Positions 22,001 through 29,114 are shown, counted from the stretch's first letter. The stretch: DNA of 64,000 bases from an uncultured Bacteroidota bacterium (GCA_937872515.1 CALMSX010000092.1:48605-112604), one strand, 5' to 3'. The notes: generated from the sequence alone by a model not told the origin. Numbers and translations: made by a program.

Positions 22001-22446
22001 GTAGCATTGGGGTCATTGGTTACAAAGTAAGTGACAGGACTGTCTTCGCAGGCGTGGTATATTTTTTTTCCATTGCCAACACCTCCTGACGTAGGAGATA
22101 CCGGCTCCGATAAATCAACCAAAGAGCAGTTGGGTTTGGGACATTTAATGGTAATATAAACGGTGGCAGAAAATTGAACTGCAAAGGGTTTATAACGGAT
22201 TTGATAATCGCCACACGGACATTCATCGGCATTGGGGCTGTAGGTTAAGATGCCCTGGGGAGACAGGCTAAAACAAGGACTTTGACCCTGCATCATTACC
22301 GGCCCCTGAAATAGATCATTAAGCGTTACATCCACACTCATGGCTTCTCCCTGCGTAAAGCACAGGGTGTCGTTGGTGAGTTCCTGAGCCGATAATGAGT
22401 AGGCAAATACAAATAACAAAGAGATTATGTAGGTACGTGTTTTCAT
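16063..22446 (-). CDS. Giant PKD-domain surface protein with T9SS type A C-terminus
   Basis: The ATG at 22446 is chosen because it starts the signal peptide KTRTYIISLLFVFAYSLSA; an in-frame ATG 21 bases upstream adds MIFKILE with no benefit. About 2127 residues. PKD modules are clear near residues 210-290 (YYWDFGDGNNSTATNPTHVYNTPGTYTVTLYA), 935-975, 1015-1070 (WSWNFGDATTF) and 1100-1140 (YLYNFGDLST). A poly-glycine linker lies near residue 895, almost where its paralog at 9730-15939 has one, and several N-terminal blocks match between the two (for example WGNGPTGSIHVDY versus WGNGATGQVQVIY). The C-terminal third contains cysteine-rich repeats (DSCCFQLVLNN). It ends in a type A sorting domain (KMYPNPAKSE ... 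GIYTLKIY). Likely the second gene of an operon led by the beta-helix gene (about 32 bases apart) and closed by the terminator at 16001. Confidence 0.85.
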   Translation of the reverse strand: MKTRTYIISLLFVFAYSLSAQELTNDTLCFTQGEAMSVDVTLNDLFQGPVMMQGQSPCFSLSPQGILTYSPNADECPCGDYQIRYKPFAVQFSATVYITIKCPKPNCSLVDLSEPVSPTSGGVGNGKKIYHACEDSPVTYFVTNDPNATYLWTTGPGGSISGPNNSNQVIVSWANPGATTLTLTTTIGMTTTTMMFCIEVLAAPIASFTTLMNCVCNNSPISFVNTSTGASSYYWDFGDGNNSTATNPTHVYNTPGTYTVTLYATNDNYDNMGNPLCCCTDTAQMIITVDELPGPNIFWISTLCEGDTSKYWTDATNCNYIWTVTEADGDTINIITGQGTDTICVVWPTGPYGNVTLELDNCSPAIWCEKPVTVTVPIISSVSQIAGDMAVCAGAKETYTLPKWNGTIYDWTVTGGMIVSGDSMHELVIMWGNGPTGSIHVDYWNPFLQGLPGHDAEDCKGVADKNVVIRPKYSLYPTPSSICVNTPAYFSTDMSAAPLGYTWTISPATGGFPMISNQFITPSFANPGNYKICVFPNDPTQFCNDTICFTFEVKSIPPPDSISGNKLICPGDTELYTAWSSQTGVQYDWIVTGGTPSSYTGNPISVTWNNTGPYSLSVKQSELASPFCMSAYISCPVTAKTLNGPLSFAPGNYCTNSQQSYTILPAQPAGTQFNWMVSPMASGSIIAGQGSQNITVQWNNTPGPVTLACKVKICNDSITYTQMPNLNAPVAANITQTGQLCPGDSVQLSAGPGPYASAMWTPAASGINIWAYNAGLYVVTTTDNNGCQSTDSYNVNALPSPIASISTAEPLTICLPTNGTTVTLTALTNPNYTYQWYCNGSPVGGANSAIFMHNANLASTLGIFTYNVEVTDSSTGCSLFSNSITVVHSACTSGGGGGGGCVPAVHTVTLMSSSNIPLCNQITFSFTNTGAAITPLSWTYGDLTGTVINPGPISPTYQYGTAGNHLVCLTYSVANSTNTGFCQLTTCIPVMVPLVADFDFALTSNCREVKFTDFSTYMPGNPITQWSWNFGDATTFTTTMPGIMPLHTYNLPGNYMVTLTITDANGCMVQKTLTVSVLGPVTAAYNVAPNPACVGDAVSFTYTGGSGILSYLYNFGDLSTNAGMNPSHAYTSGGNYNTSLIITDIYNCKDTANVMVQVFPEFMPDTIAWSPSLKVCAGDTIVLTAPAATTYNWSNGATTQIISVTTAGTYAVTVTDANGCTAVPDSVEVNICPLPNVFISGPSVICDSGCIVLTAPLGFNYNYQWFAANGDSILFATGSNLQICTSNFQDSVYVSITDANGCSAVSPWWTIDTLSSPSVVINVISGNLCEGSPTLLNAVATPPSNIAFLWSTGSTSASIIAIQAGTYTVYATDTLSGCKDDASIVVNPLPDFCELPTGCYEICSPDTLCGPPAMLSYQWNYNGSPILGETMQCLEVDQSGSYSLTATNTFGCTATSDTLILVIVPCCDSTDTEVFLEAVDPTTNDCCFDISVDNTQDSLFYLQVWTAQGSIAMTPGSNDPGWMMTASSSSSFILANSATGNPLPTGTSTSIAEFCIDEATESPLVIYFNWIGPDDDKLCMDSVEVECPIDDCVYISRDTLHCNPATGGYVYQVTICNSPYNTFPIEYIQLNNISPAAAIFAPPFINISGSPLAPGDCATYNFSISGTGLANQDLCFGLTVHADNPIENPNAACCSMDSVHCIFMPGCSPCDSVYIEDIVVSETDSCCFQLVLNNYHQDDLYYGVQVCALDTNSVITFNNLPGSDWTTFDLSANLFTITYETGPLPLDTLSIPEFCIESGTEAFSDFVLKWLVDNGGELDPLCIDSFTLLCPGDCGYYDDITVKCNENGDWIISLYFHNTNADTIYSASVSFNDPALAGYQTQFNFTGGLAPGGVYGPLSLVIGAPAVSGDSLCIITTLHNEPGNVSTSCCQFKTVVVLPPCSATGEECKCDEEFEYQANLGIQCTLNGTSVTMTPIGELTDCDMLIWDFFYNGTSMVSVGNASITHNFPSKGEFDICITIIRTTPTGEKCKVKLLKDIKVKNAGLLKMYPNPAKSEISLLMDLEEGARAMQVISIYHTNGQLVLTTSKLPDESGLIQLEVDGLLPGIYTLKIYNDEAIVIKKVIISD

Positions 22447-22478
22447 TTCTAAAATTTTAAAAATCACTGGAAAGTTGA

Positions 22479-23744
22479 TTAAAAAGAAATATTGGCAAAG
22501 GGATTTGTATTGGTATTCAAGTTGGCTGCTGTCAGTATGGTAGCTAATTTATTGGTTCCTGATATGCTGAATGAGTTTACAATATTGCCCGAAGCCGTAT
22601 TGGTGGTAATCAGCCAATCTGAACCTGTAATTTCATATCCAATGGCGTTGTCGCTGCTGTTGTTGTCTTGGAGCTTACCCCCGTTGAAAGAACTGAAAAA
22701 ACCATTGCCCGTATTGCTGTCGGCCGTGTTTTGTTTCAGCACCACATCTTGTCCTGCTTCAAAACCATGTTGGGTGTTGAGTTTGGCCAGGTTGTTTTGA
22801 GCCAAGCTGGCATTGCTGAGGTAAAATCCGGAGAATCCATTGAACGAAGCCAGGCAATGATGTACCTGATTGTGGTTGCCGGCACGAATGCCATAATGTA
22901 TATTTTGATAGGCATTGACCTCGGTGATGATGCATTCAGCTCCTGTAAAGAGGCCCTGATCTCCATTGGCAGATGTCACACATTGCTGTATGTGGCAGCG
23001 ACTGTCGCATTCAATTCCTGTGTCTAGGTTATTGCTCGTAGTACAATCGTTTACCCGGCTTTGGTTGCCAACATCGAGGCCGTCGAGCCCATTGCCAATC
23101 GCATGGCATTGGCTAAGTGTACATTCATTGCCACAGACCAGGCCATCTCCTCCATTGCTGAGGAGTTGGAGATTCATTCCAACAAAGGAGTTTGCGGTAG
23201 CAGCCGATATGCCATCTTCACCCCAGCTTTGTATATAGCCATTGTAAATGGTGACCCCTGTTCTGTTGCCTGAAATGGTAATGCCAGATGCCGTATTGCC
23301 CGGACCGCCAGTGAGGGCAGAAAAATTTAAATCAATGCTGACATTATTAGACTGTATGGTAATGCCATTGCTGCCCGTCAGGTTTTGGGTCAGGATGTAA
23401 GACCCGGCCTGTGTTATGGTAAAAGGAAGTTGAGAAATCGGAATCTTATAAACGGCCGAAGAACCCGGAGGGCCTGATAACATAGCAACCCATTGAGGAG
23501 TCGCAGGGCTTCCGGCATTGTAGTAAAAGCCGGGCTGGTTGTCGTTTTGATAAATCATCAGGCCATTGGCCGGTAAGCTGATGGCATTGCGCTGACCGGC
23601 ATCCATGCGGGGAATAAGCAGTCCTTTGTCATTGGATTTAATGTCCATGGCACTCGATGGATCGGGCAGGGTGGTGTTTACTCCTACCTGAGCATGCAGT
23701 TCGGACCAGGTAATTAATACCATTAAGAATAGTATTTGTCTCAT
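22479..23744 (-). CDS. Exported right-handed parallel beta-helix protein
   Basis: 421 residues with signal peptide RQILFLMVLITWSELHA. Residues ~20-90 match a module common in Bacteroidota exported and tail-fibre-like proteins (GVNTTLPDPSSAMDIKS, GLLIPRMDAGQRNAI, GLMIYQNDNQPGFYYN). From about 110 to 400 there are regular ~22-residue turns with N-rich and G-rich ladders (GDGLVCGNECTLSQCHAIGN and similar), the signature of a NosD/pectate-lyase-like beta-helix. No catalytic residues or T9SS sorting domain are recognisable; the protein ends NTNTNPFANISF. It precedes the giant PKD gene on the same strand and may be its operon partner. Possible role: carbohydrate-binding or structural surface protein. 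Confidence 0.75.
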   Translation of the reverse strand: MRQILFLMVLITWSELHAQVGVNTTLPDPSSAMDIKSNDKGLLIPRMDAGQRNAISLPANGLMIYQNDNQPGFYYNAGSPATPQWVAMLSGPPGSSAVYKIPISQLPFTITQAGSYILTQNLTGSNGITIQSNNVSIDLNFSALTGGPGNTASGITISGNRTGVTIYNGYIQSWGEDGISAATANSFVGMNLQLLSNGGDGLVCGNECTLSQCHAIGNGLDGLDVGNQSRVNDCTTSNNLDTGIECDSRCHIQQCVTSANGDQGLFTGAECIITEVNAYQNIHYGIRAGNHNQVHHCLASFNGFSGFYLSNASLAQNNLAKLNTQHGFEAGQDVVLKQNTADSNTGNGFFSSFNGGKLQDNNSSDNAIGYEITGSDWLITTNTASGNIVNSFSISGTNKLATILTAANLNTNTNPFANISF

Positions 23745-24167
23745 ATGCTAGATTAGATTGTTGCTTGTCAATCAATCTCTTAGCCTGATCCCTGTACTCC
23801 TTTCGGACAGGTGGGGAAAGCAATTCGGAATTTCTCCCTGCCGCTCTTTTTTCCCCTCATATCACATTCTCTTCCCCCGTGGATCAAGACCACGAAACTG
23901 GTTTAGAGTAAAAGTAAATAATTATTTTGTGATTAAAATAAAAGTCAGTAAAAAATATTGCAATAGATGTAAAAATCGTACAAACAACTAGGTGTTTTCA
24001 CGGATATTAATTGTTTATTTTGGACAATTCCAGTGTGTTGCTTTGGGTATTCAACACTCATTTAAACAAATAAATAGGACGTTATTTACTAACGCAATAG
24101 TTAAGTTTCACCCATATTAATTAACCACGGAATGCCCTTTTTTATGAAAGTGAGTAAATCGCCTCGT
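23745..24167 (-). other. Non-coding stretch upstream of the beta-helix gene
   Basis: 423 bases between two minus-strand genes. It is AT-rich in its central part, contains no credible ORF, and should hold the promoter of the operon that starts at 23744. A small CGTGG/CCACG hairpin at 23878-23894 is the only structure I saw. Nothing else is recognisable. Confidence 0.4.
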
Positions 24168-25298
24168 TTACAATGCCTGGTTTTTTTCCAATTTCGCTAT
24201 TGCTTCTTTTAGCACATTCCTGTTCATGTCATTGGGAGCCTGTTCGAGCGCCAATTTGGCGTGTTCCAATGCTTCTTTGAGTTTTCCTTTGGCTGACAAA
24301 CCCCTCATCAAACCAACATGGGTGGGCCATTGTCCAGCCTGATTTTTAAAATTAAATTCAAAAATTTCCAGGGCCTTGTCTACCTTGTTTTGAGCCAACA
24401 ATTGCCGGCCATAGTTGTGTAATTCAAAGGTATTGGCTTTGTGGATGGAAGCATGAAGAATTTGTTCCGCTTCTTGGTCTCTGCCTAGTTTTTCAAGCAA
24501 GCCGGCTTTTACAGAGAGGGCACCAAATTTATCTATGGCACCAAATTTAGGATCAGTAGCAGATTCAATCCAGGTTAGGGCTTGCTGATAATTGACTTCC
24601 TGGGATAAGCACCACCTGGCTGCTGCCTCCAGGCTGAGCGGATCAAATCCCATCGCTCCACTCATTTGTGATTGAATAGAGGCAAGAGTGGTCTTTTTTA
24701 GATCCACTACTATACTCATTGGTATTTGCCAGTTTTCCCAGGTCAGGTACAATTCTAATTCATTATCTGTTTTTTGTTGAAATTGATAATCCAATAATTC
24801 CCGTAAGGGTTGATCTTTTCTTTGGCGGGTTACTACCCTCATTACATCCTGGTCTTTGTCATAAAAATAACTGCCCCATTCGCCTATATTTTTGTTAAAA
24901 ATCAGGGTAGAACTATCTTGGTCCAAAGCAATAAAGAAGGCATATTTGCCAGCTGCCAGTGGCTTGCCGTTGATGGTAACATCTGTACTGAAAGAAATGG
25001 TTGTGCATTCATTGGAGCCTGCTCTCCACGGAGAAGGTACATACGACCCAAAGCCCAATTCCTTAAATCCGAAATAAGCCACATCGGTACCCCAGATCTT
25101 GCCTTCCCGGCCTCTTAGTGAGGGAGCATTCCATGAAACGGCTACCTCCGTTACCCCAATTTTTTGAGACGCTGATTTGTGGATATTGACGCCATCCGGA
25201 ATCCTCAGCATTTGGGCACTTACAGGACTATTAGTGGCCAAAAATGATAATGTAAATAAACAGAAAAGCAAGCTGCGAAAAGAAAATGATAAGGTCAT
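24168..25298 (-). CDS. Exported DUF2911 protein with C-terminal TPR-like repeats
   Basis: The frame is open further upstream, but the ATG at 25298 gives a proper signal peptide (TLSFSFRSLLFCLFTLSFLATNSPVSA) and leaves room for a divergent promoter region; the extra 72 residues of the longer reading are not protein-like. About 376 residues. Residues ~30-215 carry the DUF2911 hallmarks: VAVSWNAPSLRGREGKIWG, PWRAGSNECTTI, LAAGKYAFF, EWGSYFYD. The rest consists of helical repeats resembling tetratricopeptides (QALTWIESATDPKFGAID, LLEKLGRDQEAEQIL, ALEHAKLALEQAPND). Function of the family is unknown; location periplasmic or outer surface. Divergent to the small barrel protein at 25432. Confidence 0.75.
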   Translation of the reverse strand: MTLSFSFRSLLFCLFTLSFLATNSPVSAQMLRIPDGVNIHKSASQKIGVTEVAVSWNAPSLRGREGKIWGTDVAYFGFKELGFGSYVPSPWRAGSNECTTISFSTDVTINGKPLAAGKYAFFIALDQDSSTLIFNKNIGEWGSYFYDKDQDVMRVVTRQRKDQPLRELLDYQFQQKTDNELELYLTWENWQIPMSIVVDLKKTTLASIQSQMSGAMGFDPLSLEAAARWCLSQEVNYQQALTWIESATDPKFGAIDKFGALSVKAGLLEKLGRDQEAEQILHASIHKANTFELHNYGRQLLAQNKVDKALEIFEFNFKNQAGQWPTHVGLMRGLSAKGKLKEALEHAKLALEQAPNDMNRNVLKEAIAKLEKNQAL

Positions 25299-25384
25299 CG
25301 ATTGTTTTTTATCTAAAACGTTTACCATCAACAGAATGTGAACCCGCTGCTGACCAAAATCAGTGAATGGGCTTTTACCATCAG

Positions 25385-25414
25385 TTGCAATTGATAAGAC
25401 AACTGCTACCTTGC
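25385..25414 (+). promoter_or_regulatory. Putative Bacteroidota promoter for the 25432 gene
   Basis: TTG (25385-25387), 19-base spacer, then TACCTTGC (25407-25414), close to TTG-N19-TAnnTTTG. It would give a short A-rich leader before the ATG at 25432, supporting that start over the ATG at 25363. Confidence 0.35.
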
Positions 25415-25431
25415 AAAAAAAATGCGTTGAT

Positions 25432-26007
25432 ATGGGCAAATATTTGAATTGTTTCCTGATGGCACTGTTGATGCAGTGTACATTTTCTGTTAAAGCAGGA
25501 ATTTTGGGAGACACCAGTTTTCACAAAGGATGGCATTTTGGACTTGCTTTTGGGGGCGGAAATATTCACCTAAAAACCAGCACTGAATCCAAAAGTGAGG
25601 CGGTTTTGTCATTACCTAATATTAAGGTGGGCTACTGGATGAGCAATAAAACTTCAATTCATTTTTTAATGCCGGGTGCTGTTTACAATCTAAAAGCCAC
25701 CGACCGCATTTTTGAGGCATTTCAAATTGGTGCCAGTCGATGGATAACTCCAAGATGGTGGGTATTGGGAGCTACCGGACTTACCTTTGATGCGGGTGCT
25801 TTTTATACCGTAGATAAATTATCCCAAATTAAAGCCAATACCGGACTGCCCTCTTTTTCAGTGGGTACGGGATTTGAACTTTGGTCGAAAGGTAAATACG
25901 GCATCGACCTCCAGTACCGATATTTTTATGGAAGATCTAATCTGGACAAAGGCGATCACAGGACAGGACAGGCACATGTTGTATTGTTGGGTTTCAATTT
26001 ATATTAA
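25432..26007 (+). CDS. Small outer-membrane beta-barrel-like protein
   Basis: Start 25432 opens with a signal peptide (GKYLNCFLMALLMQCTFSVKA). The mature ~170 residues show alternating hydrophobic strands with Gly/Tyr/Trp (GWHFGLAFGGGNIHLKT, KVGYWMSNKTSIHFL, WWVLGATGLTFDAGAFY, YGIDLQYRYFYG) and end in HVVLLGFNLY, the aromatic C-terminus typical of outer-membrane barrels. Size and pattern fit an 8-strand barrel of the OmpA/OmpW type, but no family signature is certain. It is divergent to the DUF2911 gene and convergent with the exonuclease gene. Ligand unknown. Confidence 0.6.
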   Translation: MGKYLNCFLMALLMQCTFSVKAGILGDTSFHKGWHFGLAFGGGNIHLKTSTESKSEAVLSLPNIKVGYWMSNKTSIHFLMPGAVYNLKATDRIFEAFQIGASRWITPRWWVLGATGLTFDAGAFYTVDKLSQIKANTGLPSFSVGTGFELWSKGKYGIDLQYRYFYGRSNLDKGDHRTGQAHVVLLGFNLY

Positions 26008-26015
26008 ACCCATTT

Positions 26016-26699
26016 TTATCTCAGCTGCCCGGTTGTTGTGATCCCTTTTTCGATCAGTCGCTGGGTGAGCATTATAAAAATCAGTGCTGTTATATAGGCA
26101 TCTCCTTCGGCTGTATGTCTGCCAAAGGTTTCTATACCAAAACGTTGGCACAAAGCATCTAAGGTGTAATCACGAGAATGTAATGAGCCGGGATCTATCG
26201 GATTGTCGAACCTTCTTGCCAGGTGGGCCGTATCCAGACAGGGATTTAACAGAGGAGCTGCACCTTCCATTTTTAGGTATCTGTTGATGAGGGCAACGTC
26301 AAACAGTATATTATGGCCTACAAGAATAGAATCGTACAGATGTGGCAGTAGTAGTTCCAATGCGGTGGATATAGAGATTGTCTTACTACCGTTTTGTACC
26401 AGACCGTGAATGGCAACCTCTTCCTGATTTTGAGGGGCGTTGTTGGGAAGGTGAAGAACGATTGCCTCGTCAGCATGAAAGCCCATTTGACTTACTGTTA
26501 CGGCTCCAATGGAGAGTAAACTAGATTTTTTGGGATCTAGGCCTCCACTTTCTGTATCGAGGACCAGAAATTTTTGGTCGATGATACGTCCGCTCCAATT
26601 AGGCTTACTGTAATTTTTTTGGTAGTGGAGGTAGTAATCGGGCACCGGGTGCACAGGGTTGGTCTTTCGCCAAAACGATACAAAATTATTCCAGTTCAT
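26016..26699 (-). CDS. DnaQ-like 3'-5' exonuclease (DEDDh family)
   Basis: 227 residues. The Exo I motif LVLDTESGGLD supplies the D-x-E metal ligands, Exo II is VGHNILFDVALINRYL, and Exo III is HTAEGDAYITALI, giving the DEDDh set. No polymerase or GIY-YIG extension is attached. Its start overlaps the end of the cNMP/CBS/DUF294 gene by four bases (ATGA), so the two are translationally coupled. From memory, this exonuclease plus DUF294 pair recurs next to acetate symporter/acetyl-CoA synthetase loci in Proteobacteria; its substrate in that setting is not established. It could act on nucleotides or oligoribonucleotides rather than in replication. Confidence 0.85.
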   Translation of the reverse strand: MNWNNFVSFWRKTNPVHPVPDYYLHYQKNYSKPNWSGRIIDQKFLVLDTESGGLDPKKSSLLSIGAVTVSQMGFHADEAIVLHLPNNAPQNQEEVAIHGLVQNGSKTISISTALELLLPHLYDSILVGHNILFDVALINRYLKMEGAAPLLNPCLDTAHLARRFDNPIDPGSLHSRDYTLDALCQRFGIETFGRHTAEGDAYITALIFIMLTQRLIEKGITTTGQLR

Positions 26700-28567
26700 A
26701 TTCTGCCGCCCAATTGAAATCTAACCATGATTAATTGATGTAATTCATCAATGGGAATAAAAGAATTGCGCAAATGCAATTTAACCATTTTGTCAAGCGC
26801 TTCCGGCTGGATATATCTACCGCTGTCTTTGTGTTTGAGCCCTGAGCTGGCCCTGATGCGCAGCAATACTTCATAAGCGTCGGCCGCCATTTGGTAGAGG
26901 GAAGCATTTTCAGGCTCGGTTTCAGCCATTTTAAGATATCGTTTGACCGTATTGTTTTCGCCTCCCAATCGTTTTGACAAAATCAACAGACGAGCCGCAT
27001 CTGCTAAGGGCATCATAGCTCTCAGCTTGAGGTCAAAATCATTTTTATGTTCTCCGTTTTTTTCAACCACAAAGTTTCTGAAAAAACTCAAAGGAGGAGG
27101 GTTTTCAAGTGCATTCTTGGCCAATAGATGTAAAAATAAATCCTGTCTGTCTAATAAATGGAAGATGTGATCTGTCAGTTCTGCTGCCAATTCTTTGTTG
27201 CCATAAACAGGGCGATAATCAAAAAAGATGGTGCTCATCATGATCTCCTTTTCTCCGGGTTGATGAATCCATTTAGAAAACACAGCCTTCCATTCCTCTA
27301 AAGAAAGACACCACATGGCATTGCCCGCCATCATATTGGCAGGACAATATTCAAAACCTACATGGGCTAAAAATTCATTTACTTTTTGTGCAAAGGGCAA
27401 CAATAATTTTTTGGCTGCTTCCACGGGTAAAGCGGAGGTAAAAACAAGGGCATTGTCCTGGTCTGTTCGGAGCAGCTGTTCTTCTCTTCCCTCACTGCCC
27501 AGGCTCAGCCAGCAAAATGAGATGGCTGATAAGTCTTCGGCTTCTAAAAGAGCAAGTAAGATACAGCGTTGAATAATTTCATCATTGAGCCGTGAAATGA
27601 CCTCTGTAATAAAGGCAATAGATACATCTTGTTCGAGGTACCGTTGGGTCAAGGTTTCCATACGATCTCTCAGCAGCCGAAGTTGGGTTGCTGAGCTGGC
27701 AGATCTGATTTGCCGGATCAAAACGGTGGGGTTATTCCCTTGTTGAACCAGCAGGTCGTGTTCAGATATAATGCCCAAAACCGGGGCCAGTTGCACCCCG
27801 CCTTCAGTAACAACAAGGTGGTTGATGTTTTTTTTGACCATCTCCATCTGTAAGGCAGCTGCTGACATGCCGGGAGGTACGCAGTGTACAGGAGACGACA
27901 TGATTTGTGACACAGCTTCGTTTGCGCCAATGGTACCGGCTACTACCCGACTTCTGAGGTCCTTATCTGTGACAATGCCCAGTGGAAACATCTGGTCATC
28001 ACAAATCAGGATGGACCCCACCGCTTTGCGGGTCATTTCTATTGCCGCCTCTCTAATGGTGGTATTGGCTTGGCAGTGAACAACCGCTGTATGGTGGTGG
28101 ATGGTAAATATCTCCGTAAAATGGGCATGGTTGGAATCAGTTGAAGGGGCATAGTTCTGAACGCCGGATGCAAAATGGGAGGCCATGTATTTGGCCACCC
28201 TGACGTTGTTTTCCATGTGGAGTAAAAACAAATGAGCAGGAATGCCATAAACAATGGTTTCCTCTGTTGCCATGGCCTTAAGTAAATAGGCTGATTTGGC
28301 TAAAAAAGGTCTTATACCCACTACATCTCCCTCATCACAGCTGTCGGCCAGACTTTCATCGGCCCTGTATAAATGGAGGGCCCCTTTATGGACAATGTAA
28401 AAGTACTCACCAGTGGCTTCCCCAATCTGGAAAAGGACTGTCGACTTTGGTAGGTATTTTACCCAAACCTTTTCACTCAGCAGCAATAGTTCTGCTCTGG
28501 ATAAAAAAGAAAAGGGAGGATAATCTTTTAAGAAGGTATAAACCCGGTGAACGATTTCATTTTTCAT
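26696..28567 (-). CDS. cNMP-binding / CBS-pair / DUF294 nucleotidyltransferase-like signalling protein
   Basis: 623 residues, cytosolic. Residues ~15-120 form a cyclic-nucleotide-binding-like domain (STVLFQIGEATGEYFYIVHKG); ~155-280 two CBS modules (KAVGSILICDD, PLGIVTDKDLRSRVVAG, INHLVVTEGG, LGIISEHDLL); ~300-440 a DUF294 nucleotidyltransferase-like domain with GSEGREEQLLRTDQDNAL at 357-374, retaining the TDQDN acidic pair; ~470-615 the DUF294 C-terminal helical domain. The family is thought to sense adenylate ligands and modify or bind a nucleotide or protein, related to GlnD-type transferases; the target is unknown. It is first in an operon with the exonuclease and divergent to the ArsR gene, facing the fatty-acid uptake operon. 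Confidence 0.85.
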   Translation of the reverse strand: MKNEIVHRVYTFLKDYPPFSFLSRAELLLLSEKVWVKYLPKSTVLFQIGEATGEYFYIVHKGALHLYRADESLADSCDEGDVVGIRPFLAKSAYLLKAMATEETIVYGIPAHLFLLHMENNVRVAKYMASHFASGVQNYAPSTDSNHAHFTEIFTIHHHTAVVHCQANTTIREAAIEMTRKAVGSILICDDQMFPLGIVTDKDLRSRVVAGTIGANEAVSQIMSSPVHCVPPGMSAAALQMEMVKKNINHLVVTEGGVQLAPVLGIISEHDLLVQQGNNPTVLIRQIRSASSATQLRLLRDRMETLTQRYLEQDVSIAFITEVISRLNDEIIQRCILLALLEAEDLSAISFCWLSLGSEGREEQLLRTDQDNALVFTSALPVEAAKKLLLPFAQKVNEFLAHVGFEYCPANMMAGNAMWCLSLEEWKAVFSKWIHQPGEKEIMMSTIFFDYRPVYGNKELAAELTDHIFHLLDRQDLFLHLLAKNALENPPPLSFFRNFVVEKNGEHKNDFDLKLRAMMPLADAARLLILSKRLGGENNTVKRYLKMAETEPENASLYQMAADAYEVLLRIRASSGLKHKDSGRYIQPEALDKMVKLHLRNSFIPIDELHQLIMVRFQLGGRI

Positions 28568-28597
28568 TCCTCCTGCCTGGATTTTGTTTGTATTAAG

Positions 28598-28605
28598 TAA
28601 ATATA
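28598..28605 (-). promoter_or_regulatory. Putative -7 element for the DUF294/exonuclease operon
   Basis: On the minus strand the sequence reads TTTTCATATATTTAC, containing TATATTTA (7 of 8 to TAnnTTTG). The identical 15-mer lies upstream of amtB at 42698-42712. An alternative -7 element, TATATTTG, lies further upstream on the minus strand at 28626-28633. Confidence 0.3.
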
Positions 28606-28642
28606 TGAAAAAGTATGAACCAAATCAAATATATAAAGTTAA

Positions 28643-28654
28643 ATATGTACATAT
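28643..28654. promoter_or_regulatory. Palindrome ATATGTACATAT, candidate autoregulatory operator
   Basis: Perfect 12-bp palindrome in the divergent space between the DUF294 gene and the ArsR-type gene, 28 bases before the ArsR ATG. AT-rich dyads of this kind are typical ArsR-family sites, so autoregulation and control of both genes is plausible. It differs from the ATATAGA/TCTATAT sites near the porin and acs genes. Confidence 0.35.
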
Positions 28655-28681
28655 TACAATATTATTGATCAACTTTGTACC

Positions 28682-28972
28682 ATGAAAAGTCATTTCGATA
28701 TTGAGTTTTTGGAACAGGCTACCGAAAAGCTGAAAGCCATTGCCCATCCCATTCGATTTGTCATTGTAGAAATGTTGTCGAGGGAAAATGAGCTTTCAGT
28801 CACTGATATCCACGAAAAACTGGATATCGAACAAGCCGTTGCATCCCACCACCTCCGCATTTTAAAAAACCAAAATGTAGTCAAAGTGAGTAGAGATGGC
28901 AAAAACTCCTTCTATAGCCTTACCTCTTCTTCTTTTTCCCAAATCATAGACAATATGATCGCCGCCGGCTAA
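28682..28972 (+). CDS. ArsR-family winged-helix transcriptional regulator
   Basis: 96 residues forming one winged helix-turn-helix: EKLKAIAHPIRFVIVEML (helices 1-2), LSVTDIHEKLDIEQAVASHHLRILKNQNVVKV (HTH; the SHHL is the usual ArsR recognition-helix motif), then the wing DGKNSFYSL. It contains no cysteine, so it lacks the ELCVCDL metal site and is not a classical arsenite or metal sensor. It is divergent to the DUF294 operon and immediately upstream of the porin/symporter operon, whose leader holds a strong 16-bp inverted repeat; it is the obvious candidate to bind that repeat and the copy before acs (inference). Its inducer is unknown, possibly an acyl metabolite or a protein-protein signal. 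Confidence 0.85.
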   Translation: MKSHFDIEFLEQATEKLKAIAHPIRFVIVEMLSRENELSVTDIHEKLDIEQAVASHHLRILKNQNVVKVSRDGKNSFYSLTSSSFSQIIDNMIAAG

Positions 28973-29012
28973 ATTTTTTTCTAGAAAGCCATTATTTCCT
29001 TAAAATTTAATT

Positions 29013-29045
29013 TGGTCAACTTGATTTTTGACCACTTTTATTTCA
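29013..29045 (+). terminator. Terminator after the ArsR gene
   Basis: TGGTCAA (29013-29019) pairs perfectly with TTGACCA (29028-29034) around an 8-base loop, followed by CTTTTATTTCATTTT. It separates the regulator from the porin operon, which therefore needs its own promoter. A second, looser dyad TTGCCCT/AGGGCAA lies at 29061-29095. Confidence 0.5.
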
Positions 29046-29114
29046 TTTTCTAGTCCGAAATTGCCCTTTTCGACAGTTTTTTCGTGTTAGGGCAAAAAAA
29101 GTTTTGTTTGAAAG

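Noticed and set aside
23878..23894. CGTGG/CCACG hairpin as terminator
   Set aside because: Only 5 bp, with no T run on either strand, and not positioned after a gene.
25299..25514. 72-residue N-terminal extension of the DUF2911 protein
   Set aside because: It precedes a clear signal peptide and overlaps the divergent gene start at 25432.
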